From the NCBI GenBank assembly GCA_964035575.1, contig OZ037873.1, positions 124,001 through 188,000 of the forward strand: DNA of 64,000 nucleotides. The letters are read 5' to 3'. This stretch comes from Rhynchopus sp. YZ270_cl-10 (Eukaryota; Euglenozoa; Diplonemea; Diplonemida; Diplonemidae). The notes beneath the pieces were generated by a model. That model was not told the origin of the DNA. It made no database searches and was given only the letters and a program-made list of their open reading frames with translations. The translations under genes were made by a program, and so were the position numbers. Positions within the stretch are counted from its first letter, which is position 1; each line of letters opens with the position of its first letter. Below, in pieces: positions 20,029-31,000 of the stretch.

Positions 20029-20182
20029 TGTGTGGTGAAGGCAGAGAGGGATGTGGTGTCTGTGAGGAAACGGGATATGTTGTCACACTTGCACCTTCGA
20101 AGCCCTCACACCTTCCCACACCATGACGACCACACACCTTTTCCAAGCTGTCAGCTAGACTGGAGAACCACACATGGTAGCT

Positions 20183-20228
20183 GTTGATGCAGGCACACCT
20201 CCGACTTACCCACCGTACGATGCCAGCC
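20183..20228 (+). repeat. Short dispersed repeat, family E
   Basis: GTTGATGCAGGCAC, ACCTCCGACT and ACGATGCCAGCC in order. The same words occur at 23081, 47254 and 50077. On the minus strand the centre reads GTCGGAGGTG beside TGCC. Confidence 0.65.
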
Positions 20229-20334
20229 CCAACGTGAAACATAAACATCAGAGAGGGAAGGGTGCGTTAGGTTCATAGGATATGCTTGAACAAAAAGAAA
20301 AAAGAGACAAAAAAAAAAAAACAAATCCTTTTAA

Positions 20335-22700
20335 CCCCCTGCACGCCAATTTGAAAAAAAGCGTCTATTTTAATAACGTTTAGGATAATGAGCTCGAAAC
20401 CGGTCGCAATGGAAAGATTTTTGAATTTTCGGTATATATGAGTATGAGACTAGGAGTTTGGTCTCAAGGGAAATATTCTATTCCCTAGAGGGGTCCCTCG
20501 GGCGAGACGCTTTTTTTCATGCATTCTGACGCAGCACCCGGAATCACCGACAAATGCCGCACACCGCGCGGGCTGCAAAATCATTTCAGAAAAGGAAAAC
20601 TCTTGTTGCATTGTACGCAGATTCACTAAAATCTTTCAAATAACAAAAAAATCGAGCAAAAAGACCTACCTGGCTTCTGCGAGTGGTCTGCCTCAGATAC
20701 ACACCCCAAATAGGGGGTAAAAATAGGGGGTAAAAATCACAAAACGCTCCCCGGACAAAACACCCAAAACGCGCACCTACCCGCACCGACCGCTTCAAGG
20801 GTCTGTAGGTGCGGAACTGCAGACGCCCTCTGTGTTACACCATTGTCTCGTCAACACTGAGACCTGCCGAAGGTGGTCTGAAGATCTCGACCCACTTCGC
20901 CTCGAGCAATTCCATCAAGGAACGGCACTTGTGCATGGGTCATTACTCGCTGTGTCTTCGTACGTTGTGGTGCCGGTAAATTTTTCTACACACAAAAAAA
21001 CTTCTTTGGGGTTTGCGAAGACCCCAAGAGCACACAAAAACAAGCTGGAAAGTGGTCAGCTTCAAAGCCTGCTGCTAAGTCCGCAAAAAAGCAAAGACGC
21101 GTGTAGGTGGGGGTCTTGGGTAGTTTGTCAGGGGAGCGTGTTGTAATGTTGACCCTATTTTTACCCTATTTTTACCCCCTATTTGGGGGTGTGTATCTGA
21201 GGCAGACCACTCGCAGAAGCCAGGTAGGTCTTTTTGCTCGATTTTTTTTTTTATTTGAAAGATTTTAGTGAATCTGCGTACAATGCAACAAGAGTTTTCC
21301 TTTTTTGAAGTGATTTTGCAGCCCGCGCGGTGTGCGGCATTTGTCGGTGATCCCGGGTGCTGCGTCAGAATGCATGAAAAAAAGCGTCTCGCCCGAGGGA
21401 CCCCTCTAGGGAATAGGGTATTTCCCTTGAGACCAAACTCCTAGTCTCATACTCATATATACCGAAAATTCAAAAATCTTTCCATTGCGACCGGTTTCGA
21501 GCTCATTATCCTAAACGTTATCAAAATAGACACTTGTTTTCAAACCCTCTTGCAAGAGGGTAAAAAAATCGTTTTTTGCCGCTTTTCATCCTTCAATTCC
21601 GAGTTGTTCCGTCTAGGGACGCAGGGGGTCAAGGGACTTCTACTACTCAGAATAATTTATTTTTTTTTATCGTTCTGGTCAAATTCTCGCGCGGCTTCCA
21701 ATGGAATTGTCAGATTTCAGTTTTGACAAGCAGAATGCACAATGAATTTTCTCAAAACATATATCAGCCAAAATCTGCTTAGCCGTATATAATGGCCTGT
21801 TTTTGGAGCCACTTTAAAGTGATAAAAAATCCGCCAAAAAAATGTTGCGACCCCGGAATTTTTTCAGATCGATCCGGAAATTCATATACGCGCCTTTTCG
21901 GGTGAAAATATTACACCCCCGGCCTCTCAAACGTACTTGACCGTGGACAGGTGGATTTTATCGGTTTTATGGCCCGGGCACATTCTGAAAAAAAATATTC
22001 TTGGAAAGATAGGGTGCGAAAACGTTCAATTCCGGGGTCGGACGCTCAAAAATATGCATCTGGGGCGAGCGAGTGGGCGGCGGGAGAATGGGTACTATGT
22101 ACTGGGTACTATACAGTGTACTATGTACGGTGAGGAAATCTCCTCTTTGGGTCCAACACAGCGATGTCTCTAAATTGGATTTTTTTTGTCAAAAGTTGTC
22201 GATTTTTTTTTCTTTGGATTTATTTTTGACAAATCTTTCAATTGCGACCATTTTTGTCAACTGGAAACACACTCCACGGTACGCAACTTTTGGTGGAGCC
22301 GACCACTCTTTCTGCACTGAAAATCCCCTGTATTACATGCACAAAGCATTGGAGCCACTTTTTTTTGACTTCTACTCCACTAAAATGGTCGATTTTTTTT
22401 TCTATGAAACGCGGGGAGCTCGGAAATCCATATACGCCCATTTTCGGGGTGTTTGGAAAATAAGTTCTCACCTGAGGCGGCGGGGAGCAAAAGTGAAAAA
22501 AACTGCCGACGTCATTTCAGAAAATAATTTTTTTTTATTTTTTTGAAATTTTTTTGGGATTGAAATCAGGGGATCGAAATGAGTTAAATGCGGGGTCGTA
22601 GGCTCAAAAATTTGCATCTGTGGTTTATTAAGTGAACGAGGCCCCGAAGTATACGGCTAAGCAGATTTTGGCTGATATATATGTTTTGGCGTGCAGGGGG
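20335..22700. mobile_element. TTAA-flanked 2.4-kb non-autonomous element (piggyBac-like)
   Basis: TTAA at 20331-20334 and 22701-22704 flanks perfect 15-bp inverted ends, CCCCCTGCACGCCAA. Inside, 20345-20735 and about 21152-21535 form a near-perfect inverted repeat of about 390 bp. A second, smaller inverted pair lies at 21758-21795 and 22648-22690. No transposase is seen. It shares several internal words with the element at 7572, so the two are distant relatives. Confidence 0.8.
20345..21535. repeat. Long inverted repeat, arms of about 390 bp
   Basis: The left arm ends near GGGGGTAAAAATAGGGGG and the right arm begins with its inverse. The arms carry few differences, so they either arose recently or are kept alike. 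The spacer is about 415 bp. Confidence 0.85.
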
Positions 22701-22704
22701 TTAA

Positions 22705-23611
22705 CAAAAAAGCAAAAGAAAGCTTGAAATGAACAACGTCTCTAGAGCAAAATCAGTAAATAATGCATAAAAGATACCCCTAAAATAGAATCTGACTTCA
22801 GGTTAGTGATATAAGCACGTGTCCCTCTGTCCGAGACACCTTGGAGAAAAGGGCATCCTCAGACAACATGCCGTCTTCGGAAGGGTGTAGGTACATATGT
22901 CTCTCAGTATCTGTACTCATGCAGAAGGGTTTTCAAAAGGGGCGTACTATGGTATATGTGTTGGCTATTGCTTCACACATTGATGTTGTTTTTTTTTGCT
23001 GGACTGCACCTCATCCAGAACACACAAATGGTCGATCCAGAATCCTTATCTCCAGGTTGAAGAATATGGTGAAGTGTTATGAATGCAGGCACCTCCGACT
23101 GACCCATGCCAGCCCCGGACAAAAGCATAAAAATAAATAGTTGCGATCCAGGCACAATACCATACCCAGCATAATCCCCCGCTACAGAAAGATGTGAAAA
23201 AAATGACAATACAATGCCTTACCCTTGCACCATGATGTGTGAATGGAGTGGGGGGCGTGGGTGGTAGCAACACCACTCGCTTGTCCAGATGGAACTTTTC
23301 TGTGAAACAAAAGGGCCTCCCTCCCTCCTTACGCCCACCTGGGTTATTTTTCTTCACAAAAAAAACCTGCAACACATCACAGGGTCTCCTCCCTCACTTC
23401 CATGTTGGTGACCGGGAGACCTCTCCATTTTTCGATTAGATACGAAAGACACGGAGGGCTCCCACACAGCACCCCCAAAAACCCCCAGAGAAAAACGCCA
23501 GTATCAGCTGTGCGGTTCTGGGTGGGGTAACCCTGCTTTTCCCCCCCTCCCCACCCCCCCACTCAATTCTATTTTTTGGAACACCCTCTGCACTGAGAAT
23601 AAAAGACCCCC
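22705..23611. other. Gene-free spacer with a family E copy
   Basis: AT-rich with T and A runs. A family E copy lies at 23081-23118. No gene is seen. Confidence 0.55.
23081..23118 (+). repeat. Short dispersed repeat, family E, shortened copy
   Basis: GAATGCAGGCACCTCCGACT, then GACCCATGCCAGCC. It lacks the ACTGTACG segment of the longer copies. An AAAGCATAAA-type tail follows. Confidence 0.6.
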
Positions 23612-24478
23612 TCACACCGGGTGGTCACACCTCTGCTTTAGGTCAGCAATGGATGCCTCAATCTCGTTTAACTGTTCTTGGAGGTCGTTGTTTGAAGCTT
23701 TGAGGGAGTCGAAGTTTAGTGGCTTTCCTTTAATTGACAGTGCGACCGCTAGGATAGAAGGCATGGCATCGCTTGCACTGTCCTGCACTGATGGGGTCAG
23801 CACCGCCTCCGCCAGCGCACCCACCAAATACTGCATACCGCGAGTCTGCAGCTCTGGGTGCCCTGACAGCTCCACCACCACCTTCGCCCCCAACCCTCTT
23901 ACTGCGGCAAGCACCTCCTCATCCTCAAGCAAATCACTCACAAATATGCGCACTGACTCTTCATTTCTCGGATCCTTCAATAAAACATGAACCAGACTTG
24001 GCAGAATCGGGTCCATATCTTTATGAGCCGCAAGCCTTTTAACGAGATCCGTTAAAAGCTCCACCGAAGACGCATCCTGCAGCAACCCGCTTACGACCTT
24101 CCGTGATAATCCCAAAAGGTCTGACTGGAACTGCTCTTCTCTCATCACCCGGGTCGTCATATCAACGGAGTGGATGACAGTATCAGCCTTTAGAGGCTCC
24201 ACCAAAGCATAGACTGCTGCAGTAATCCCTAAGGCAATTCCGCCACCCCATACCATCCCGCTGTTGCCTGCCCACAGCATGCGTCGCCATATGCCTCGTA
24301 GTGTCTGGTGGAGCTGCATCACAATAGTCTCCAAACGGTGGTCCTGTGACGACGCCCATCTGCGTTGTAAGGCAAGTGGTCGTGTGGCGGAGCTTCTTAA
24401 AAATGTATCCCGTCGGAGAATGGCAGATCCACTCAAAGCTCCCGAAGCACGAAGCGCGGATCGAGAAGCATGTAGCAT
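23612..24478 (-). CDS. Mitochondrial membrane protein of unknown function
   Basis: 288 aa. The first 45 residues are an Arg/Ser/Ala-rich presequence without acidic residues (MLHASRSALRASGALSG and on to RRWASSQ), typical of matrix import. One hydrophobic segment, GGGIALGITAAVYALV, lies near residues 77-93. The rest is helical with Leu-rich repeats of hydrophobics around LLTDLVKRLAAH and LVHVLLKD, like a small alpha-solenoid, and ends in a heptad-like coiled coil (LNEIEASIADLKQ). The best reading is an inner-membrane protein with a helical soluble domain. No enzyme motif is seen and I do not recognise the family. It is intronless. Confidence 0.65.
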   Translation of the reverse strand: MLHASRSALRASGALSGSAILRRDTFLRSSATRPLALQRRWASSQDHRLETIVMQLHQTLRGIWRRMLWAGNSGMVWGGGIALGITAAVYALVEPLKADTVIHSVDMTTRVMREEQFQSDLLGLSRKVVSGLLQDASSVELLTDLVKRLAAHKDMDPILPSLVHVLLKDPRNEESVRIFVSDLLEDEEVLAAVRGLGAKVVVELSGHPELQTRGMQYLVGALAEAVLTPSVQDSASDAMPSILAVALSIKGKPLNFDSLKASNNDLQEQLNEIEASIADLKQRCDHPV

Positions 24479-25350
24479 AAAAAGTGCTCTACTTATTGAG
24501 AATTTTTTTTTGTGTGTGTGTGCTAAAATGGGTGAAAAAAAAGAGGAAGGGAAGGGGAGGAGAGGGGAGAGGGGGAGAGGAGGGTGTTAAAAAATAAAGA
24601 ATAAAATTCGTCAATTTTTTTGTTGGATTTTTGAGGGGGTGGGGATGGGGGAGTTCTACCTTTTTTTTTTGCTTTTTTTTGTTCTTTGTTTTTGCTTTGC
24701 TGTGGGGTGTGGGGTGAATGCGTCTTGCTTTTGTGTTGGAATTTTAAGGCAAAAAAAAATACCGCCCTCCCTTTCGTGCGTAACGATGATGAGACAGAAG
24801 AAGTAGGAGACGAAGATATTCTCACAGAAGCACAAAAAAAAACGAGCGTCTGGTAGAAACAGGCACACACACCCATATAGGCGTGTAACCCCCCCTGGAA
24901 CATTGTACCATTTTCTTTTGTAGTTTCGACAAATCACCTATCCAAGGACGGGTTTTGTACACAAAGTCGCCCGAAGGCTAATGAATTTTGCTGGTTTTCT
25001 ACAGTAGCTGTGAAAACCCCCATTCAGTGAGAAGTAAATTCGTCCAACGTTCTGCCCCTTTTTTTGCCAAAAAAAATCCCACAAAAGACATCCGGAGGGG
25101 GGGGTCGTTTGAATCTAAATATTGGCTTAATAGTTGCGTTGCGTGCGAGGAGTATGTACCCTCTTGTTTTTGTTTGTTTGTTTGTTTTTTTTTTATATTT
25201 CTTGAAAATCAATCTTGGGAGTCCCCCTGTGGATCCCTAAAAAATGGAGGGTGGTATTTACCGTTGTGGTGATGCGAGAATCACCTTTTTTTACCTGTAC
25301 AAATAAAACAAAACAAAAAATCAAAAAAATCAAAAAAAAGACAAGAAAAA
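24479..25350. other. Gene-free spacer with a family H repeat
   Basis: Long T and A runs, no gene. 24924-24970 is a repeat also found at 59611. Confidence 0.55.
24924..24970. repeat. Short dispersed repeat, family H
   Basis: TTTCGACAAATCACCTATCC, then GGACGGGTT and GTACACAAAGTCGC. A near copy is at 59611-59656. It contains a small GTCC/GGAC-type hairpin. Confidence 0.6.
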
Positions 25351-25381
25351 AAGATGAGCGTGCCTCTCCTACGCACATCTT
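25351..25381 (+). repeat. Micro-hairpin, family D
   Basis: AAGATGAGCGTGC, CTCTCC, then TACGCACATCTT. The arms AAGATG and ACGC pair with CATCTT and GCGT around a CCTCTCC loop. Confidence 0.6.
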
Positions 25382-25489
25382 AGAAAATATTGAAGCATGT
25401 AATGTACCCTCTCTTCGTGCGCATAAAAAAATAAAAAGTTGACGGGGATCATTACGAAACACAGACATGAATCCTGTGTGAGGTAGGGC

Positions 25490-26111
25490 CAGGGTGTTTC
25501 CTAATTTCGGAACTTTTCTGGAAAATTTCGACATCCGGAAGCAAATTTTTTCCCTGACGAAACGGTAGGTTTTCAGGCCCAAAACACACCGCGAATGGCA
25601 TTTCCGGAATCCGTCCGCGCTGTGGTGGGGTCAATTTGCCGAAATGGCCAAGTTCTTGGTGTTGGTCAAAATGAGTGTAAGGAAAAGGGGACCAGGTAAA
25701 TCCCACAACCCAGATTTTCTCTCCCTGATCCTGAAAACATGAAAATGCCCGAAAACACCGGCATTTGCATTTCCGGACTCCGCCCGTTGTGTGGTGGGGT
25801 CAATTTGACGAAATGGACAAGTTCTTGGTTTTGGTCAAAACCCGTCAGTGTAAGGTAAAGGGGGCAAGTGTTTGCCTGTAGAAACAGGCAGCGCCGCAGG
25901 CGCACGGTACCCAACATCGGTGAAAATAAAAATTCCCGAAAACTGCTTTATTTGAATGATTGGAGCGATCCAGAACAGCGAACATACTTTTTTCGGGAAA
26001 ATACCAAAACATAAGCACTTTAAATACGTCCCTAATTTTTTCCCGCAAATTTTTTCCCTGGCCAATTTTTTCCAAATCCCCGGAAGCGGAAGCAAATTAG
26101 GAAACACCCTG
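25490..26111. mobile_element. 622-bp hAT-like non-autonomous element
   Basis: Inverted ends CAGGGTGTTTCCTAATTT are flanked by an exact 8-bp direct repeat, GGTAGGGC (25482-25489 and 26112-26119). CAGGG-type ends with 8-bp duplications are the hAT signature. Inside is a direct duplication of about 85 bp (blocks starting CATTTCCGGAATCCG and CATTTCCGGACTCCG). No coding capacity is present. Confidence 0.88.
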
Positions 26112-26745
26112 GGTAGGGCCCCCAAAAAAAAAAAAAAGAAAAAGGTTGGTCAGATGCGACCACTAACGCATGCACCATGCATCGACGAAACCATGCTTAG
26201 TCACCTGGGGGGGAAAAAAGATTAAGATATAATTTTCAATCGAAAGATGGAGTTTATCCACGGAGAAAGAAGAAAACTGTGCAATATGCCTGCACCTCTC
26301 AGTGTACGCACATCAAGGGTTCATCTCATGGTGGGGGAAGAAAAAGAGCGCAAAAAAGAGAGGGAAAAAAAAACAATGAAAAACATGGTGAATGAACCTC
26401 TCTCTGGGACATTCTTAAAATGGAAAAGGGGGAAAAAAAAATAACACACAGATCAAAAAGTACTGTGAGAGCGATCAACGATGGGTCCGTTTCGACAAAG
26501 TTTTTAGTTGAGTTTTAGACAGGAACATGCCCTGCCACTGCTTATTCCGTTTCACTAAAGACATTTAATTTCCGAATAGAAGCGAACAAAAACCCCCTAA
26601 ATATTGAAAATATAATTTTCAAAAAAAATGAACGTGCCATGCACGACCTGTATCTAGATAAAATATGAAAACCCACCAAAAAAACCCTCAAAAAATTGAA
26701 AAACCTTCAAATTGAAGGCAACATTGCAACAACAAAAAAGGTAAA

Positions 26746-26800
26746 GAAGATAGTGCAAACACCTCTGGGACGCAGGTTGCTGACACTTCTGCGGAAATAA
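26746..26800 (+). repeat. Micro-hairpin, family C
   Basis: GAAGATAGTGCAAAC, ACCTCTGGGACGCAGG, then TGACACTTCTGCGG. Same plan as 26941, with a decayed stem. Confidence 0.55.
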
Positions 26801-26940
26801 ATAGAGTTGAAGAGATGAAGATGCCTCACATATTTTTTTCCACAAAGCGTTGTCAAAGGTGTTCGCACTCCTGTTGTGTCGGGAGCGAGCTTGCTCGTCA
26901 CAGCGTATGTTGTTCCGAATAATGGAACAAAATAAAGTGA

Positions 26941-26993
26941 AGTTGAAAGTGCAAACGCCTCTGGGACGCAGGCACTGAACACTCCGCAGGGAT
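26941..26993 (+). repeat. Micro-hairpin, family C, best copy
   Basis: AGTTGAAAGTGCAAACGCC, TCTGGGACGC, AGGCACTGAACACTCCGC. AGTGC pairs with GCACT and GCCT with AGGC. Confidence 0.7.
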
Positions 26994-27510
26994 AAAGAAC
27001 CCCCGGAGTGGTGCACTTCGGGGGGGGGAAACAACAGCAAAAACAACCACAACCCACCATTCCCTCTAAATCACCGCATTTTTTTATTTTTTTTTTACAT
27101 TTTTTTTTTTGCGATCAGTAGCGACCACAACATTATACTCTAGAATTCGATACCTCCCCTCATACCCCCTTTACCCCCCCTCCCTACCCCCATTTTCCGT
27201 TCTCTCCACTGAATAGAAGGTATAATAGGGTACACTAAATGTACCCAAACTTTAATATCAAGGGAAAACTCTGGTCTGGTGGACACCGTTTTGCAACCCT
27301 TCTACCTGCGATGTGCAAAAAGGCCTTATGCGGGGTGCACGCAGTCGTCTGCTTGGATGAAGTTGTACAGTCGTGAGGTGAACCTGTTCACGTACTTCGA
27401 GGCGTTAGCGACTGTGGGGTGATGGGGTGGTGTTGAAGGTGGTGAAAAGATATCAATCTTCTGAGGTAACCCCTACAGGGTTATGGCCAAAGTGGGTGCA
27501 AAAAAAGTAG

Positions 27511-27576
27511 AGTTGAAATACAAAAGCCCTCTCGTAGCAGTGTACCTTGGTACATGGTGGACACCCAACCATGTCC
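27511..27576 (+). repeat. Short dispersed repeat, family B
   Basis: AGTTGAAATACAAAAG, CCCTCTCGTAG, a GTACC/GGTAC hairpin, then GGTGGACACCC. A second, shorter copy starts 25 bases further on. Confidence 0.65.
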
Positions 27577-27600
27577 TAAAAAAAAGTTGTGGAAAAATTC

Positions 27601-27630
27601 GACTTGAAATACAAAAGCGCTCTCGTGTTC
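27601..27630 (+). repeat. Short dispersed repeat, family B, 5' part only
   Basis: GACTTGAAATACAAAAGCGC then TCTCGTG. The GTACC hairpin is missing. Confidence 0.6.
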
Positions 27631-28018
27631 TGGGCAAAAATGTGTGTGCAAGGCATTTTAGAATGTGTCCTCCGAAGCTGTGTACACAGCTGTGCGGATG
27701 TCTGTCAGCATACCACTGTACGGGTCGGAGTCTTGCTCGTTCTGGTGGTGGAGATGCTTCTGGATGACCTTCAGTGCGATGCACAGCTCTCTCCTGTTAG
27801 GTGTTGTGATGGTGTGTCATATTTTATTTTTAGATGCGCTGTTATTTGCAAATCAATTATTGGGTAATTCCTACACAAAATATTGCCCATTGCTTTGCGG
27901 TACCATTTCCTCTTCCCCAAATCCAATACCAGTAATACCACAACCATTCTACACAGTTACACCACAAAGAGTCTGAGTAAAAAACGCTCCTTGAGAGTTT
28001 TTTTGACATCCCAAAATC
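27631..28018. other. Gene-free spacer downstream of the chromatin gene
   Basis: No gene or shared repeat seen. Confidence 0.5.
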
Positions 28019-31000
28019 TTAGTTTTTACCCCACCATTGTGGTACTGTGTTTTCACCACGCATCCACACTCTTTCCACGCTCATTTTACCCCCATCCTCG
28101 CTCCCCACATACTCATGCAATGTGTTCGTCTGCAGCAACGGCAGCACTGTGTCCACCTCATACGTCCCCCAGGTCCCTTTCATGCACACCCACTCCGGGA
28201 TCAGCACCGCCATGTCCTCGATGCTCTGCAGCTTGGACGGGGCGCCGTCCTCCTCCTCCTCCTCCCCTCCCCCTTCCTCCTCGTCTTCTTCATCTTCGTC
28301 GTCACTTACGGCCTTCCGCTTTCTTTGCTTTGGCGGCGGCTTTGGGGCGGGCTCACCCTTCTCTTCTGCCTCTTTGCACTCTGTATCATATTTCAGCATC
28401 ACTGCCGCACGCTCTTCTTCAAGACGCTTTTGTTCTTCAGCCTCCTTCTTCTGCACCTCTGCTAGTCTGACCTTCTCTTCTTCGGCACGCTCTGCAAGGA
28501 TGACACTTACCTTTTCGTTGTGCGCTGCAACCTTTTGCAGCACCGCACCACGATACGCAGCTTCCTCTTCAAATGTGCATGAAGCGTTTAAAGTAGGTAG
28601 AGGGAGAAGTGGTGTGAATACGTATATTCTACTATCGGTAGGGAATTTGTAGTACAGCCTGCCGTGACGGTCAGACCCGATCGGCCCAAGGGTAATGTCG
28701 TTGGAGCATCCATCACGCCAAGAGATGTAACGCAGATCCGCGACTGCGTTGATATACGCCTCAGAGTCGAGAACGCGCTTTTCGGTGACCTTCATGTCTT
28801 CTTCAGAAGCGGTTTTGCGTTCTTTCAAAACAAGCTTCCGTTTGGCTTCTTTCTCGAGATCCTTCAAATCTGATTCAGCTAGCTGAGCGGAGCGTTCCAA
28901 ATCCTTGAGTGCAGGTTTAAAGTGTTCGGTCCCCTTAAGAATCCCGATCAAGCATTTGAGGATGAGGAGTCGTATGTGGAAGGGCCATTCGTTGAGCTTT
29001 TGTGCTCCGAGTTCGTTGCCCTCGTCGTAGGCCTTACGTATCGCAGCGTTGATGTAGATACCGCGGGAGCGTTCTTCCTCTGCCATGGCGGCGCGCTGTT
29101 CTTCTGTCTGCCGTTTGTCGCATGATGCATTGTCGGCATCGTCGTTGTCAGACATTTTGGTGTCGGATGTCTCCTCCTGCGCAGCTGCTGCTGCTGCTGC
29201 TGCCGCGGCCGTTGCAGCAACTTCCTCCAGGCGAAGTCTTTCCTTCTCTTTGCTTGCAAGCTCGCGCTCTTTAGCTTTTGCGACGATGCGAGCAGCGCGT
29301 TCATCGCGTCTAGTCTGTCTTGCAGCGCGTCTTCTTTCAGTTGCCCTCTTCTTCGCAGCTTCGGCTGCTACCGCCTTCGCTTTTGCCTTCTCCTTTGCGC
29401 GTAGCTTTGCTTCCTTCGCCGCAACCTTTGCTGCAGCTTTGTCGTCACGCTTGCGTTGTTCCGCCGCAATCTGCCGTTCCGTCAGCTTATGGTTGCCGAC
29501 CATGTGTTCAGACTCCTCCTCCTCCTCCTCCTCCTCCTCCTCTTCTTCGTCCTCTTCGCCTTCTTCGTCGGAGTCTTCTTCGCTAGAGTCTTCTTCCGAA
29601 GACGTCTCGGCTGAGGAGTCTGTCTCTTCTGAGGAGGAGGCAGAGGCAGAGGCCGACTCCTCCTCGCTTGAGGTGGAGGTGTCGTCGCTGATCTCGGTCT
29701 CCTCGGACTCTTCCTCTTCGGACTCCTCTTCCTCGTCTTCTTCTTCGTCGTCTTCGTCGAGGATGCTGACGTCCTGTGTGGTGGTGGTAGTGGTGGTGGT
29801 GGGGGAAAGAAAATGGTTGAAACTTGCTAAAACGCAAGTTGAAAGAAAAATGGTAGTTGTTGATGTAGGCGTGTCAAACATTCCAAACTGAAAATGATAC
29901 AACGAAAGGAACACCACGCACCGCGTGCACCGGGATTTGAGTTCGACGTCAAGTGAAGTGTAGGGCAGTATTTGTAGGTGCAGCTTGTTTGTTTGTCATT
30001 CGCTCATGAAAATGATGCATTTTTGGAGTACATGGCTCGTAGGAGACGTCTAAAAGACGTCTTTTTTTGCATGATTTTTGGAGCCAGCTCACACAGCGAA
30101 AGAAAAAAATCGTTTTGGGGTAGTGGCTTACAGCTACTTCCACGCTCTTTTGGATCTAATTGCAGGGGAACCCGCTTGTGCCATGTCAACATACCATAGC
30201 GCAGTGCTGCAGGACTTGGTCCATCCAGTCTTTGCTAGCTTCGTCTGCACCTTCTATACGGCAGAGCAGACGTACGAAGACACCCTGTGGCGGGTTGGGG
30301 ATGGGATGGTGGGGCATTGAGTGAAAGGTGTGATAACGCAAAAACGGGGGAAAAGCGTTGTTTTGTTTTGTTGGAAATAAAGAGCAAAAAGAAAAACACA
30401 CCTTCAGGAGCGAGGTCTCTTGCTTGCGGTGCAGCACTTCATCGAACGTCGGGAGAGAGAAACGCGTTAGGCTGTTGGGGTTTTAATAAATATTTTCGAC
30501 AACATCTCTCTTGTGACCTGCACAACAACAATATCAAATCCATTACATCCCTCTCATGAAACCTAATATGGGTCGATTTCAAAAAACCCCCCCCCCCAAA
30601 AGTTCTTTTTTGTCTTTTTCATGATATAGGCAGTTTTTTTGCAGTCTGAGGTCCGGAACCGCCCCAAAAACGATTTTCTGGGAGGTTTTGGGAGGTTTTG
30701 GGGCGAAATGGACCTTTTTTGACCATTTTTATGGTATTTTTAGGCTGTTTTTGGCCCTTCTTCTTACACAGCCTATTGGGGGTCAAAATAGCTATTTTTG
30801 ACCAAAAAACACAATTTATTTGACGCCAGGAGGCCTCCGTTGGCCCAAATATATCCCAAAAATGGGCTGTGAGCCCAATCCGACCTGTTTTGGGCACATT
30901 TGGCACTTTTCTTGGTGCTTATTTGATGTTTTTTGGTCAAAAATAGCTATTTTGACCCCCAATAGGCTGTGTAAGAAGAAGGGCCAAAAACAGCCTAATA

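Larger units (their letters stand above)
26120..27510. other. Gene-free spacer with hairpin copies
   Basis: Holds a worn family A 3' part (CATGCTTAGTCACC near 26194-26208) and two family C copies (26746 and 26941). No gene is seen. Confidence 0.55.

Noticed and set aside
29085-29891. Ser-rich 268-codon plus-strand frame
   Set aside because: Reverse complement of the Glu-rich and Ala/Arg-rich part of the DDT-WHIM gene.
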